From the NCBI RefSeq assembly GCF_038502225.1, contig NC_091378.1:3489949-3553948 (forward strand): DNA of 64,000 nucleotides. Direction: 5' to 3'. Position numbers and translations under genes: made by a program. Below, one piece after another: positions 45,276 to 58,621 of this stretch. The notes beneath the pieces were generated by a model. It was not told the origin of the DNA. It made no database searches and saw only the letters and a program-made list of their open reading frames with translations. Positions within the stretch are counted from its first letter, which is position 1; each line of letters opens with the position of its first letter. Source of the stretch: Cherax quadricarinatus. Its lineage: Eukaryota > Arthropoda > Malacostraca > Decapoda > Parastacidae.

Positions 45276-45562
45276 ATTGAGATATTACTCACGCCGCCGC
45301 CCAGGTATGCGAGCTTTAATTAGTAGATGGTAAGGTCAGATATCGGCGGGGGTACACACAGCCCCGGCTCCCACACGGAGTTACGACCATCTAGGATAGT
45401 ATACTAGGCGCCTAGCTATGACCACCAACCCTTCTCATCCCAGCTGACAGCTAGGATTATAGGGAGGCTCCTCTCTCTCACCTAGATTTATAGACTAGGA
45501 GGGATATCCACTAGGGGATATCTTGGGGGATTATTAAACTTGGGTATGCCTTGGCCTACCCT

Positions 45563-45702
45563 CTAGGGTAGACTAGAGTAGTTTACCCTCTAGGGTAGAC
45601 TAGAGTAGTTTACCCTCTAGGGTAGACTAGGGTAGTTTACCCTCTAGGGTAGACTAGGGTAGTTTACCCTCTAGGGTAAACTAGGGTAGTTTACCCTCTA
45701 GG
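45563..45702 (+). repeat. 28-bp tandem repeat (taccctctagggtagactag...)
   Basis: Five units, each with the self-complementary 'taccctctagggta' core. Confidence 0.9.
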
Positions 45703-45712
45703 TCGTGCAATT

Positions 45713-45858
45713 GAGGGTTCTTGATCCAAGGAATTGGAGCTGTCTCTCCCCTTCCTTGGATTAAACCTAATTGCCTCCCGTTTCCCAGGTATTATGTGAC
45801 CCCAACGGTTTTAGCGCTTCCTCTTAATAATAATAACAATAATAATTACCTTGAAATT
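45713..45858 (+). mobile_element. Ret-A retroposon with (AAT)n tail
   Basis: 'gggttcttgatccaaggaat', 'ttccttggattaaacctaat', 'ggttttagcgcttcctctta', then AAT repeats. Confidence 0.7.
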
Positions 45859-45859
45859 A

Positions 45860-46012
45860 AGTACAGATTATTATTATTTTTTAGGGAAGCGTTAAATCCG
45901 TAGGGGTCCTACAGCACCTGAGGAACGGGAGGCAATCAGGTTCGATACGAGGAGTGAGAGAAAAGGCCCAACTCCTTGGATCATGAGCCTCTCACTGTAG
46001 AGTAAATCTCAA
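45860..46012 (-). mobile_element. Ret-A retroposon, inverted and tail-to-tail with the previous copy
   Basis: Starts at an ATT tract, then 'gggaagcgttaaatccgtag', 'gaacgggaggcaatcaggtt', 'actccttggatcatgagcct'. The two copies face each other through their tails. Confidence 0.7.
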
Positions 46013-46130
46013 GTCATAGGCAACCTTCCGCCCTCCTAGTAAGGTTTAAAAAATGCTCGGCTATGGGCGAAATGTTGTCCAGATATAACTGGGTTTAAGT
46101 TTTATGCTATCAAGAACGCGTCAAGATATC

Positions 46131-46385
46131 CCGTGGCCTGGTAGGTAACACTCTCGCTTTATACACTGAGTGTCCGTGGTTCGATCCCCAGTACGGGTGG
46201 AAACACTGAGCGTGTTTCCTTACACCTGCTGTCCCCGTTCACCTAGCAAGCAAGTAGGTTCCTGGGTGTTAGTGGACTGGTGTGGGTGACATCCTGGGGG
46301 AACAAGATCGAAGGACCACAGTCTTCGATTATCCTGGGTGTCTAACCCTCAAGGGTTAAAATCCTAACACAATCTCGTGTCTTAT
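46131..46385 (+). mobile_element. tRNA-derived SINE, family 1
   Basis: A box region 'tggcctggtaggtaacact', B box GGTTCGATCCC (46179-46189), body 'cctgggtgttagtggactgg' and a shortened type A tail ending 'ccctcaagggttaaaatcc'. The 46386-46600 stretch that follows is G-rich and unassigned. Confidence 0.8.
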
Positions 46386-46629
46386 TTTTGGTTTTCTTTC
46401 TCTGGGTTGGGTTAGTGGTGGGGGTGGGGGAGGAGCAGTGTTGTTGGTAGAGGGAAGGGTATAAGTGTGGTTGACTAGTGTAGGAGGGGGTTAGACGAGT
46501 GTTGGGGAAGGGGTGTGGGAAGATTAGTAGTTGGGGGGAAAAGAAGGGGTTGAGGGAAAGGGGTGAAGGGAGGACATGAGGGAAGAGGATGAGAGAGAGA
46601 AGAGGCAGATCACTGTCTAAATCACACTG

Positions 46630-47735
46630 ACCTTGCAGGGAGCACAAGTCACTGATCCCAGACAACAGTATTCTCCTTGGAACACATCTTGGGCCCAGCA
46701 CCACCAACCCAGTTCTCCAGAGAGAAAATTTCTGACCTGGGGTAGATGAAAAATCAGGCATTAATACCCATGATGTCTTCTATCTGCTCCCTACATGCAT
46801 ATTCCTCCCACATCTCACATCTTACGATACCACACAACTATCAACACTCACAACCTAGAATAATGTAATTCCCTTCTATACTTTAGATAGTATCCAAAAC
46901 TTTACCCCTGATGAGAAAGAGTGGAGGTAAGTTTTACTTCCAGTCAGATTAGGTGGACTGGGAATGCATACAGTCTTCCAGTTTGCTCTGCTAGTCTTAT
47001 TATCTTCCTCCATGGCGTCAAATGTGCTAATAAATTCTGCCTGATACCTGGGTGATTTGGGAAGAATGCACAATCCCAGTTTCACTAAAACCACTACCTT
47101 ATAATAGATTTTTATGGCCTCAACACCAAAACCAACTGAGGTGTAGGTCTATGAACAGTTTACCTAGGACAGCCCAATTGCAGAAAGGTTGTGTAAAGAC
47201 ATACAATTTTTTCATCGTCTGCCAAGGACACTGCCTTCCTCACAGCCGTGAGTGCACATCTCTCTGGAGACTTCATCTTAACAAAGGTTCCTGCACATTG
47301 CACAGAAATCGACCCGCAGACCCTCCGTATTTCAGTGGTTCTTCCTCCCTGCCCCATTCACACTAGATACCAGTGTGTTAATGGCAAGATGCAAGCTGAC
47401 CAGTATGGTCTGCATGGTGTAAGCAGTGGATGTTCCAGAGGCTGGCAAGAAAAACATGAGAAATCCAACAACATCATCATAGCCTCGCTATGGTTGACTG
47501 CCTTCCCGGGAGAGAATCATCCCTCCCATCCAACAATCCTGCTGACCTCCGTCATGGCACGGCACTCCGGCCCCTGATGCGTGGCAGAATACCGGTGTGT
47601 CACTATGACTGCATATCCACTCTGGCATCTAAAGCCGTTTTAATGTCCAGAAACCCCAGTGGGGCTGATCAAAGGGAAGAATCCACACTTAGAACCACAA
47701 GAAACTGGGTTCCAGCATCTTAGAGTGACCTTCCA
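46630..47735 (+). pseudogene. Decayed retroelement pol, post-RT region and C-terminal cysteine/nuclease-like region
   Basis: Short stretches in changing frames line up in order with the C-terminal half of a non-LTR-type RT protein as I remember the family. ILLGTHLGP lies near 46669, THDVFYLLPTC near 46770, LLPVRLGGLGMHTV at 46934, AFLTAVSAHLSGDF near 47230, then HTRYQCVNGK..QADQYGLHG (47360-47430) and GRIPVCHYDCISTLASK near 47585. The family normally has a Cys/His cluster and a PD..D-like region here; the usual 'RPDG' is not intact. Several stops and frame changes make it non-functional. The RT catalytic part is absent. Clade is uncertain. Confidence 0.5.
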
Positions 47736-47814
47736 CACGAATGAAAAAAAACAACAACTTTATACTCTCAATTGAAGTCCAGCTCCTGGGAAGCTAGTAA
47801 GGAATCACCATCTC

Positions 47815-48032
<218 letters not shown>

Positions 48033-48314
48033 ACGATATTTCTTGCTATATATACGTGCTTCCTTCTTGCTTAAGCCTAAACAATATGTTTCGCTTATGT
48101 CTTGTACTCACTTTTATCTAGGTTTTGGATCACCAGCTGGTTCCTGATTATTAATGTAATTATATTCGCGATAAAGCGCTAAACCCCGCGGCTTTACGAA
48201 GCTCGTAAAGCATAAAGTCAATGGGGGTTAAAAAATCGATACTATTCTCTAATTGGTGCTTTATAAGGGTCATATAGACGTTATTTATCTCCAGGTTATA
48301 TTTTGTGGTGAATG

Positions 48315-49285
48315 TGGTTAGCCTGGTCCATCTCCCTGGGGTTGATCCATCCCCCTGGGGTTGATCCATCTCCCTGGGGATGGTCCATCTCCCTGGGGAT
48401 GGTCCATCTCCCTGGGGTTGGTCCATCTCCCTGGGGCTGATCCATCCCCCTGGGGCTGATCCATCTCCCTGGGGATGGTCCATCTCCCTGGGGTTGGTCC
48501 ATCTCCCTGGGGTTGGTCCATCCCCCTGGGGCTGATCCATGTCCCTGGGGATGGTCCATCTCCCTGGGGTTGATCCATCTCCCTGGGGATGGTCCATCTC
48601 CCTGGGGATGGTCCATCTCCCTGGGGTTGGTCCATCTCCCTGGGGCTGATCCATCCCCCTGGGGCTGATCCATCTCCCTGGGGATGGTCCATCTCCCTGG
48701 GGTTGGTCCATCTCCCTGGGGTTGGTCCATCCCCCTGGGGCTGATCCATGTCCCTGGGGATGGTCCATCTCCCTGGGGATGGTCCATCTCCCTGGGGATG
48801 GTTCATCTCCCTGGGGCTGGTCCATCTCCCTGGGGGTGGTCCATCTCCCTGGGGTTGGTCCATCCCCCTGGGGCTGATCCATCTCCCTGGGGATGGTCCA
48901 TCTCCCTGGGGATGGTCCATCTCCCTGGGGATGGTTCATCTCCCTGGGGCTGGTCCATCTCCCTGGGGTTGATCCATCCCCCTGGGGTTGATCCATCTCC
49001 CTGGGGATGGTTCATCTACCTGGGGCTGGTCCATCTCCCTGGGGGTGGTCCATCTCCCTGGGGCTGGTCCATCTCCCTTGGGCTGGTCCATCTCCCTGGG
49101 GCTGGTCCACCTCCCTGGGGCTGGTCTATCTCCCTGGAGCTGGTCCATCTCCCTGGGACTGGTCCATCTCCCTGGAGCTGGTCCATCTCCCTGGAGCTGG
49201 TCCATCTCCCTGGGGCTGATCCATCTCCCTGGGGCTGGTCCATCTCCCTGGGGCTGATCCATCTCCCTGGGGCTAGTCCACCTGG
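48315..49285 (+). repeat. 19-bp minisatellite (ggtccatctccctgggg...)
   Basis: About 51 units in variants with 'gatggtccat', 'gttggtccat' and 'gctgatccat'. Block order repeats (48432-48560 and 48640-48760). From 49020 on, 'gctggtccat' and 'ctggagctgg' dominate. Pro/Gly/Trp-rich frames on both strands are artefacts. Confidence 0.95.
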
Positions 49286-49539
49286 GGTTGCAGACCCACG
49301 GGTTGCTGTACCTGCTGCTGGTATTCCCTAGCTTGTATCTGCAACCCCAATGTTGCATTATGTCATACGGAGTCTCAAGAACAGGTATGTAAACATTACC
49401 TAAGATTTTTTCGTCAGAAATCAGAAGCTCGTTTAACGTTAAAAGTAGAGTATACATTCTCGTGGTGTATATACATAACCTTGTCCAAGGGAGATATGCT
49501 CCTTAAGAAATATATACCAAGATTTTACATTGACTGGGT

Positions 49540-49735
49540 AATGGGGTTTAAAGTCTATCTACTACACGATGGTCATTAAGGCTGCAGGTCACCTGTGCAC
49601 CACCTGTCAAGAATACTTTAATACCTAAAGTAGGGATTAATATAAAGTACCAGTGTGTATATACCGAGAGACACGCACCTCTTAATGTATATATCCTTGC
49701 CAGGGGAGATATACTCCTCAGAATATATTCCAACT
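49540..49735 (+). repeat. Dispersed family D copy
   Basis: 'ggggtttaaagtctatctac', 'acgatggtcattaaggctgc', 'aggtcacctgtgcaccacct', then 'gtgtgtatataccgagag'. A second short flank ('gtggtgtatatacat', 49461) precedes it. 49286-49539 is unassigned. Confidence 0.7.
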
Positions 49736-49804
49736 GTCATGGATGTTTACGTTAGGTATTTAATTTACTAAACGTAATGTGATGTGAACATAGACTGTAA
49801 ATTC

Positions 49805-50885
49805 TGTTATTTCCAAAGTAATTTGTCTACAAGGTAATTTGTCTACAAGGTAATTTGTCTACAAGGTAATTTGTCTACAAGGTAATTTGTCTACAAGGTA
49901 ATTTGTCTACAAGGTAATTTGTCTACAAGGTAATTTGTCTACAAGGTAATTTGTCTACAAGGTAACTTGTCTACAAGGTAACTTGTCTACAAGGTAACTT
50001 GTCTACAAGGCAACTTGTTTACAAGGTAACTTGTCTACAAGGTAACTTGTCTACAAGGTAACTTGTCTACAAGGTAACTTGTCCACAAGGTAACTTGTCT
50101 ACAAGGTAACTTGTCTACAAGGTAACTTGTCTACAAGGTAACTTGTCTACAAGGTAACTTGTCTACAAGGTAACTTGTCTACAAGGTAACTTGTCTACAA
50201 GGTAACTTGTCTACAAGGTAACTTGTCTACAAGGTAACTTGTCTACATGGTAACTTGTCTACAAGGTAACTTGTCCACAAGGTAACTTGTCCACAAGGTA
50301 ACTTGTCTACAAGGTAATTTGTCTACAAGGTAACTTGTCTACAAGGTAACTTGTCTACAAGGTAACTTGTCTATAAGAAAATTTGTCTACAAGGTAACTT
50401 GTCTACAAGGTAACTTGTCTACAAGGCAACTTGTTTACAAGGTAACTTGTCTACAAGATAACTTGTCTACAAGGTAACTTGTCTACAAGGTAACTTGTCT
50501 ACAAGGTAACTTGTCTACAAGGTAACTTGTCTACAAGGTAACTTGTCTACAAGATAACTTGTCTACAAGGTAACTTGTCTACAAGGTAACTTGTCTATAA
50601 GGAAATTTGTCTACAAGGTAACTTGTCTACAAGGCAACTTGTTTACAAGGTAACTTGTCTACAAGATAACTTGTCTACAAGGTAACTTGTCTACAAGGTA
50701 ACTTGTCTACAAGGTAACTTGTCTACAAGGTAACTTGTCTACAAGGTAACTTGTCTACAAGGCAACTTGTTTACAAGGTAACTTGTCTACAAGATAACTT
50801 GTCTACAAGGTAACTTGTCTACAAGGTAACTTGTCTACAAGATAACTTGTCTACAAGGTAACTTGTCTACAAGGTAACTTGTCAG
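49805..50885 (+). repeat. 16-bp minisatellite (aaggtaacttgtctac)
   Basis: About 67 units. The first eight carry 'aatttg' instead of 'aacttg'. A block containing 'aaggcaacttgttt' and 'aagataacttg' is repeated at 50425, 50632 and 50759. Confidence 0.95.
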
Positions 50886-50929
50886 AGGTAAGTTAGTGTT
50901 TATGTTAAGTTGAAAGCGGTGAATTATTT

Positions 50930-51110
50930 TCTTTTATTGCGGTTTAAGAGTAAGCTCCAAATCCGTAGGGAATCATACAGGCAGCTGAGGATAGGGAAGG
51001 GGCGATAGCCGGTCACCGGGTTTTAATCGAAGTGATAGGGGAAGATAGCTCCCGTTTCTTGGATGAAGAGCTTATCTTAGCCATCAGGAGGCGTTATCTC
51101 CCTTTGAGGT
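50930..51110 (-). repeat. Ret-A retroposon fragment
   Basis: 'gtaagctccaaatccgtagg', 'ggttttaatcgaagtga', 'cttggatgaagagcttatct' in Ret-A minus order, diverged. Confidence 0.5.
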
Positions 51111-52050
51111 CATCTTGCATTCCCCCCCTCTCTCCTCCCCCGAGGTCATCCTGCCCCGGCCAGGTCACACAGCAGCAGCGGGTAGGTAACTGGCCAGTGA
51201 GTACTCAACTACCGAATCACCTAAAAACCCCTTCGTAGCGGCTATTATCCACACTATAGTTTTTCCCCTGGGTGATATTTATCTCGACAGCACCCTTATC
51301 ATCAATGGGAAGGGTTCTTGTAAGGGGCAGGGCTAGGAGCATCCCCTGATGCCCAGGGCATCGCGCCCGCTCCCCGCTACTGATCGCTTCCCCTGGGAAA
51401 CGAGACAGTGGCAACCCACACCCTGCTGTAAGTCGTAGATTACTATCATTACATGACTAGTGCCTCGCTCTTAGGACCGGCCCGGGGGCTGTGACCCTAT
51501 CAGGGCCAAGACGATTGATTACAGAGGTAATGTGATTTACAGACAATAGGTAGTCGGTGATTTTTTTTGCATGATGATGAGTGAGGTCTCAGTCTAGCTG
51601 AGTGACTAGTCGTGTACTGGAGGCTCACGGCCCTACCAAAGGCTTGATTTAGGATACAATTAGGGTATAAATAATGGCGAAATTAGCGGAGTGAAAATGG
51701 CGCTTGGGTATAATTTGGAGAGGTGGTTGATGGCGGGCGGGAGTGAAGCAACAAGAAGTAACTCCTGCATAAAACCATCACTATCTTGGCCACTTCTTGT
51801 TCCTCTTCTTAAAAGTATATAAGACAGGGTAAGGCTAGCCCCAGGGGACCGGTCGTCGGCTGTATCCAGTCTGATCATCTCTGAGAAGCAGCTTCCCCCC
51901 TCAGTGTCATCTCTAGAAAATTAGTCAGAGAGATGAAATAATCCGGAATTTTTAGTTCATAAATGCCGGGAATTGAACAGGGGGTTCTCCGTATTTTTTG
52001 CCCCTACATTCGAATCCATAAATTTCCGAAAAAAAATAAAAACTGTTACA
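51111..52050. other. Mostly unique sequence with one TATA-like box
   Basis: No repeat family or coding frame I recognise. TATATAAG at 51816-51823 sits about 40 bp upstream of 'tatccagtctgatc'. This could be a core promoter but nothing downstream supports a gene. Confidence 0.25.
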
Positions 52051-52057
52051 GATTTTG

Positions 52058-52058
52058 A

Positions 52059-52091
<33 letters not shown>

Positions 52092-52120
52092 AACACATAC
52101 ACACACACACACATACACAG

Positions 52121-52178
<58 letters not shown>
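52058..52178 (+). repeat. (CA)n microsatellite
   Basis: CA run with a few interruptions (ACGCACACAAACACATAC). Confidence 0.95.
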
Positions 52179-52180
<2 letters not shown>

Positions 52181-52307
52181 CTCACCATCAATCCTCTCCC
52201 TCACGAAGACAATATACTAAGATAAACACTGGGTAATCAGTATAGCCAAAGATTACTACTGAAGGTGCTGCTATGTATCGAGCAGAGGATGCTGGTACAC
52301 TGAGGTA

Positions 52308-52455
52308 CGTAGTGGTGACTGCAAGATGTGTGGTGACTGCAAGATGTGTTGTGACTGCAAGACGTGTGTGGTGACTACAAGACGTGTGTGATGTCTGCAA
52401 GACGTGTATAATGAGTGCAAGACGTGTTATGGTGACTGTCTGGTTTTGTGGTGAC
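52308..52455 (+). repeat. ~18-bp tandem repeat (gtggtgactgcaagatgt)
   Basis: About seven imperfect units. Confidence 0.8.
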
Positions 52456-52699
52456 CGCAAAACGGCCACAACAGTGAAGAGGGGAATTATTAACCCGGCT
52501 CAAAGTAACCATACATCGCTATTAACGTCATGAGTGTCTCGCTAGAGCCGGGGACTAACGCCAACCTCCCGCTACCCCCCTCCCCCCCCAAAAAATCGGG
52601 TGATGCAGCCTTCAGAATTTTTTTCTCGTTGACGAATTTAGGAGTTGTATGAGGCGAGATGGTAGGATGAAGAGGCCTCATTTACGAGGGAGGGGTCGT

Positions 52700-53300
<601 letters not shown>

Positions 53301-53389
53301 TTTACATTGAAAATCTGCCATTTTACGAAGGAGGAGGGGAGGACGAGAAAACACAAGAAAAAAGAAAAGGGGGGTTGGGAAAGGGGTGA

Positions 53390-53535
53390 GAGAGGGAGAG
53401 AGAGAGGAGGGGGTCGCCACAGAGAGAGAGGGAGAGAGAGAGGAGGGGGTCGCCACAGAGAGAGAGGGAGAGAGAGAGGAGGGGGTCGCCACAGAGAGAG
53501 AGGGAGAGAGAGAGGAGGGGGTCGCCACAGAGAGT
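53390..53535 (+). repeat. ~36-bp tandem repeat (gagggggtcgccacagagag...)
   Basis: Four near-exact purine-rich units. Confidence 0.9.
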
Positions 53536-53665
53536 GAAGGTCGCAGAAGCATCATCCCAGGATGATTTGCAGTGGTGGTGTCGGTCAGTGTCTGGCCACA
53601 CCACTGTTTATAACCATCACGACCTTTAAAAAGCAAGCGTGTACCCCATACCTCCCCCTTCTCAT

Positions 53666-53791
<126 letters not shown>

Positions 53792-53869
53792 TAACTTCCA
53801 TCCCTACAAGAAGCCTTCAAGAGGAAGAGGGGGCTGTTTATCACTAAGTGTATTTAATACCATGTTCCT

Positions 53870-56800
53870 CCCAGGTTCACCTCCCAGGTTCACCTCCCAG
53901 GTTCACCTCCCAGGTTCACCTCCCAGGTTCACCTCCCAGGTTCACCTCCCAGGCTCACCTCCCAGACTCACCTCCCAGGCTCACCTCCCAGGCTCACCTC
54001 CCAGGCTCACCTCCCAGACTCACCTCCCAGGCTCACCTCCCAGACTCACCTCCCAGGTTCACCTCCCAGGTTCACCTCCCAGGTTCACCTCCCAGACTCA
54101 CCTCCCAGACTCACCTCCCAGGCTCACCTCCCAGGTTCACCTCCCAGGTTCACCTCCCAGGTTCACCTCCCAGGTTCACCTCCCAGGTTCACCTCCCAGG
54201 CTTACCTCCCAGGTTCACCTCCCAGGTTCACCTCCCAGACTCACCTCCCAGGCTTACCTCCCAGGTTCACCTCCCAGGTTTACCTCCCAGGTTCACCTCC
54301 CAGGTTCACCTCCCAGACTCACCTCCCAGGCTCACCTCCCAGACTCACCTCCCAGGTTCACCTCCCAGGTTCACCTCCCAGGTTCACCTCCCAGGTTCAC
54401 CTCCCAGACTCACCTCCCAGACTCACCTCCCAGGCTCACCTCCCAGGCTCACCTCCCAGACTCACCTCCCAGGCTCACCTCCCAGACTCACCACCCAGGT
54501 TCACCTCCCAGTTTCACCTCCCAGGTTCACCTCCCAGGTTCACCTCCCAGACTCACCTCCCAGACTCACCTCCCAGGTTCACCTCCCAGGCTCACCTCCC
54601 AGACTCACCTCCCAGGATCACCTCCCAGGCTTACCTCCCAGGCTCACCTCCCAGGTTCACCTCCCAGACTTACCTCCCAGGCTCACCTCCCAGACTCACC
54701 TCCCAGGTTCACCTCCCAGGCTTACCTCCCAGGCTCACCTCCCAGACTCACCTCCCAGGATCACCTCCCAGGCTTACCTCCCAGGCTTACCTCCCAGGTT
54801 CACCTCCCAGACTCACCGCCCAGTCTTACCTCCCAGGTTCACCTCCCAGGCTTACCTCCCAGGCTCACCTCCCAGGCTTACCTCCCAGACTCACCTCTCA
54901 GACTCACCTCCCAGACTCACCTCCCAGACTCACCTCCCAGGCTCACCTCCCAGACTCACCTCCCAGGCTCACCTCCCAGACTCACCTCCCAGGCTCACCT
55001 CCCAGACTCACCTCCCAGACTCACCTCCCAAGCTCACCTCCCAGACTCACCTCCCAGACTCACCTCCCAGACTCACCTCCCAGGCTCACCTCCCAAGCTC
55101 ACCTCCCAGACTCACCTCCCAGACTCACCTCCCAGACTCACCTCCCAGGCTCACCTCCCAGACTCACCTCCCAGACTCACCTCCCAGACTCACCTCCCAA
55201 GCTCACCTCCCAGACTCACCTTCCAGACTCACCTCCCAAGCTCACGTCCCAGACTCACCTCCCAGACTCACCTCCCAGACTCACCTCCCAGACTTACCTC
55301 CCAAGCTCACCTCCCAGGCTCACCTCCCAGACTCACCTCCCAGGCTCACCTCTCAGACTCACCTCCTGGACTCACCTCCCAGACTCACCTCCCAGACTCA
55401 CCTCCAAGGTTCACATCCCAGACTCACCTCCCTGACTCACCTCCCAGACTCACCTCCCAGACTCACCTTCCAGACTCACCTCCCAGACTCACCTCCCAGA
55501 CTCACCTCCCAGACTCACCTCCCAGACTCACCTCCCAGACTCACCTCCCAGACTCACCTCCCAGACTCACCTCCCAGGCTCACCTCCCAGACTCACCTCC
55601 CAGGCTCACCTCCCAGACTCACCTCCCAAGCTCACCTCCCAGACTCACCTCCCAGGCTCACCTCTCAGACTCACCTCCCAGACTCACCTCCCAGACTCAC
55701 CTCCCAGACTCACCTCCCAAGCTCACCTCCCAGACTCACCTCCCAGGCTCACCTCTCAGACTCACCTCCCAGACTCACCTCCCAGACTCACCTCCCAGGC
55801 TCACCTCCCAGACTCACCTCCCAGGCTCACCTTCCAGACTCACCTCCCAGGCTCACCTCCCAGACTCACCTCCCAGACTCACCTCCCAAGCTCAACTCCC
55901 AGACTCACCTCCCAGACTCACCTCCCAGACTCACCTCCCAGGCTCACCTCCCAAGCTCACCTCCCAGACTCACCTCCCAGACTCACCTCCCAGACTCACC
56001 TCCCAGGCTCACCTCCCAGACTCACCTCCCAGACTCACCTCCCAGACTCACCTCCCAAGCTCACCTCCCAGACTCACCTTCCAGACTCACCTCCCAAGCT
56101 CACCTCCCAGACTCACCTCCCAGACTCACCTCCCAGACTCACCTCCCAGGCTCACCTCCCAGACTCACCTCCCAGACTCACCTCCCAGACTCACCTCCCA
56201 GACTCACCTCCCAGACTCACCTCCCCGGCTCACCTCCCAGACTCACCTCCCAGACTCACCTCCCAGACTCACCTCCCAGACTCACCTCCCAGGCTCACCT
56301 CCCAGACTCACCTCCCAGACTCACCTCCCAGACTCACCTCCCAGACTCACCTCCCAGACTCACCTCCCAGACTCACCTCCCAGGTTCACCTCCCAGACTC
56401 ACCTCCCAGACTCACCTCCCAGACTCACCTCAAAGACTCACCTCCCAGACTCACCTCCCAGACTCACCTCCCAGAGTCACCTCCCAGGCTCACCTCCCAG
56501 ACTCACCTCCCAGACTCACCTCCCAGGCTCACCTCCCAGACTCACCTCCCAGGCTCACCTCTCAGACTCACCTCCTGGACTCACCTCCCAGACTCACCTC
56601 CCAGACTCACCTCCCAGACTCACCTCCAAGGCTCACATATCAGACTCACCTCCCAGACTCACCTCCCAGACTCACCTTCCAGACTCACCTCCCAGACTCA
56701 CCTCCCAGGCTCACTTCCCAGACTCACCTCCCAGACTCACCTCCCAGACTCACCTCCCAGACTCACCTCCCAGACTCACCTCCCAGGCTCACCTCCCAGA

Positions 56801-57985
56801 CTCACCTCCCAGGCTCACCTCCCAGACTCACCTCCCAAGTTCACCTCCCAGACTCACCTCCCCGGCTCACCTCCCAGACTCACCTCCCAGACTCACCTCC
56901 CTGACTCACCTCCCAAGCTCACCTCCCAGACTCACCTCCCAGGCTCACCTCTCAGACTCACCTCCCAGACTCACCTCCCAGACTCACCTCCCAGACTCAC
57001 CTTCCAGGCTCACCTCCCAGACTCACCTCCCAGGCTCACCTCCCAGACTCACCTCCCAGGCTCACCTCCCAGACTCACCTCCCAGACTCACCTCCCTGGC
57101 TCACCTCCCAGCCTCACCTCCCTGGCTCACGTCCCTGGCTTACCTCCCTGGCTTAGCCTCCCTAGCTCACCTCCCTGGCTCACGTCCCAGCCTCACCTCC
57201 CAGACTCATCTCCCAGTCTCACTTCCCTGGCTCACCTCTCAGCCTCACTTCCCTAGCTCACCTTCCAGCCTCACCTCCCAAGCTCACCTCCCAGACTCAC
57301 CTTCCAGACTCACCTCCCAAGCTCACCTCCCAGACTCACCTCCCAGACTCACCTCCCAGACTCACCTCCCAGACTCACCTCCCAGGCTCACCTCCTAGAC
57401 TCACCTCCCAGACTCACCTCCCAGACTCACCTCCCAGACTCACATCCCAGGCTCACCTCCCAGACTCACCTCTCAGACTCGCCTCCCAGACTCACCTCCC
57501 AGACTCATCTCCCAGTCTCACTTCCCTGGCTCACCTCTCAGCCTCACTTCCCTAGCTCACCTTCCAGCCTCACCTCCCAGCCTCACCTCCCAACCTCACC
57601 TCCCAGGTTTACCTCCCAGACTCACCTCCCAGACTCACCTCCCAGACTCACCTCCCAGACTCACCTCCCAGACTCACCTCCCAGACTCACCTCCCAGGCT
57701 CACCTCCCAGACTCACCTCCCAGACTCACCTCCCAGACTCACCTCCCAGACTCACCTCCCAGGCTCACCTCCCAGACTCACCTCCCAGACTCACCTCCCA
57801 GACTCACCTCCCAGACTCACCTCCCAGACTCACCTCCCAGACTCACCTCCCAGACTCACCTCCCAGACTCACCTCCCAGACTCACCTCCCAGACTCACCT
57901 CCCAGACTCACCTCCCAGACTCACCTCCCAGACTCACCTCCCAGACTCACCTCCCAGACTCACCTCCCAGGCTCACCTCCTCCCA
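53870..57985 (+). repeat. 4.1-kb satellite of a 13-bp unit (ctcacctcccaga)
   Basis: Over 300 units. The left part (53870-54900) is rich in 'ggttcacctccca', the middle and right in 'gactcacctccca'. A different subset ('ctggctcacctcc', 'cctcacttccct') occurs at 57090-57270 and again at 57500-57600. Because 13 bp shifts frame each unit and none contains a stop, two plus frames exceed 1,000 codons. I treat the whole as non-coding. Confidence 0.95.
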
Positions 57986-58207
57986 TCACAGACCCGAAAT
58001 TCCGGTCTCAAAATTTTGTGATTATAGAGGTTATATGCTGGCCGGGAGGCTGGCTCCTCCGATCATAGACTGGCTTCTAGGTTTTTCTCTCTAGATTATT
58101 ATCCTTGATTATAGGGGACTTGTTTATATTATATTTCACTAATTATTGTAATAAGATGCGAGACGTTGATCTTTCTCGACTCAAAATTACGAAATTGTTA
58201 CGAAATT

Positions 58208-58460
58208 CCTAGGTGGCCTGGTGGTTATCGCTCTCGATTCACACGGTGAGGGCCTGGGTTCGATTCCCAGCCAGAGTAGAAACATTGGACGTGTTTCTTT
58301 CCACCTGTTGTCTATGTTCCCCATCAGTAAAATGGGTACCTGGGTGTTAGTCGACTGGTGTGGGTCGCATCCTGGGACACTGACCTAAGAAGGCCTGGTC
58401 ACAGACCGGGCCGCGGGGGCGTTGACCCCCGGAACTCTCTCCAGATAAACTCCAGATCTC
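58208..58460 (+). mobile_element. tRNA-derived SINE, family 1 with tail type C
   Basis: A box 'tggcctggtggttatcgc', B box GGTTCGATTCC (58258-58268), body 'cctgggtgttagtcgactgg', then directly 'ggcctggtcacagaccgggc' and 'gcgggggcgttgaccccc' (tail C). The 57986-58207 stretch is unassigned. Confidence 0.85.
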
Positions 58461-58464
58461 CAGA

Positions 58465-58590
58465 TAAACCCCTTACGCTAGAGGCGTAAGGGGTCACACA
58501 CTGCCTGAGGAATGGGAGGCGGCCAGGTTTAATCCGAGGAGGAGGAGGCCTCAAGTTTCTCAGATCAAGAGCCCTTCATCGGATACCAAA
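58465..58590 (-). repeat. Ret-A retroposon fragment
   Basis: 'gaatgggaggcggccaggtt', 'taatccgaggaggagg', 'cagatcaagagcccttcatc'. Begins with a 9-bp hairpin CCCCTTACG/CGTAAGGGG. Confidence 0.65.
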
Positions 58591-58621
58591 ATCGTAACAC
58601 GAATATACGGATGGTTTTGTG

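Noticed and set aside
47052..47366. Independent 104-codon gene
   Set aside because: It overlaps the decayed retroelement pol in another phase and has no recognisable domain of its own.
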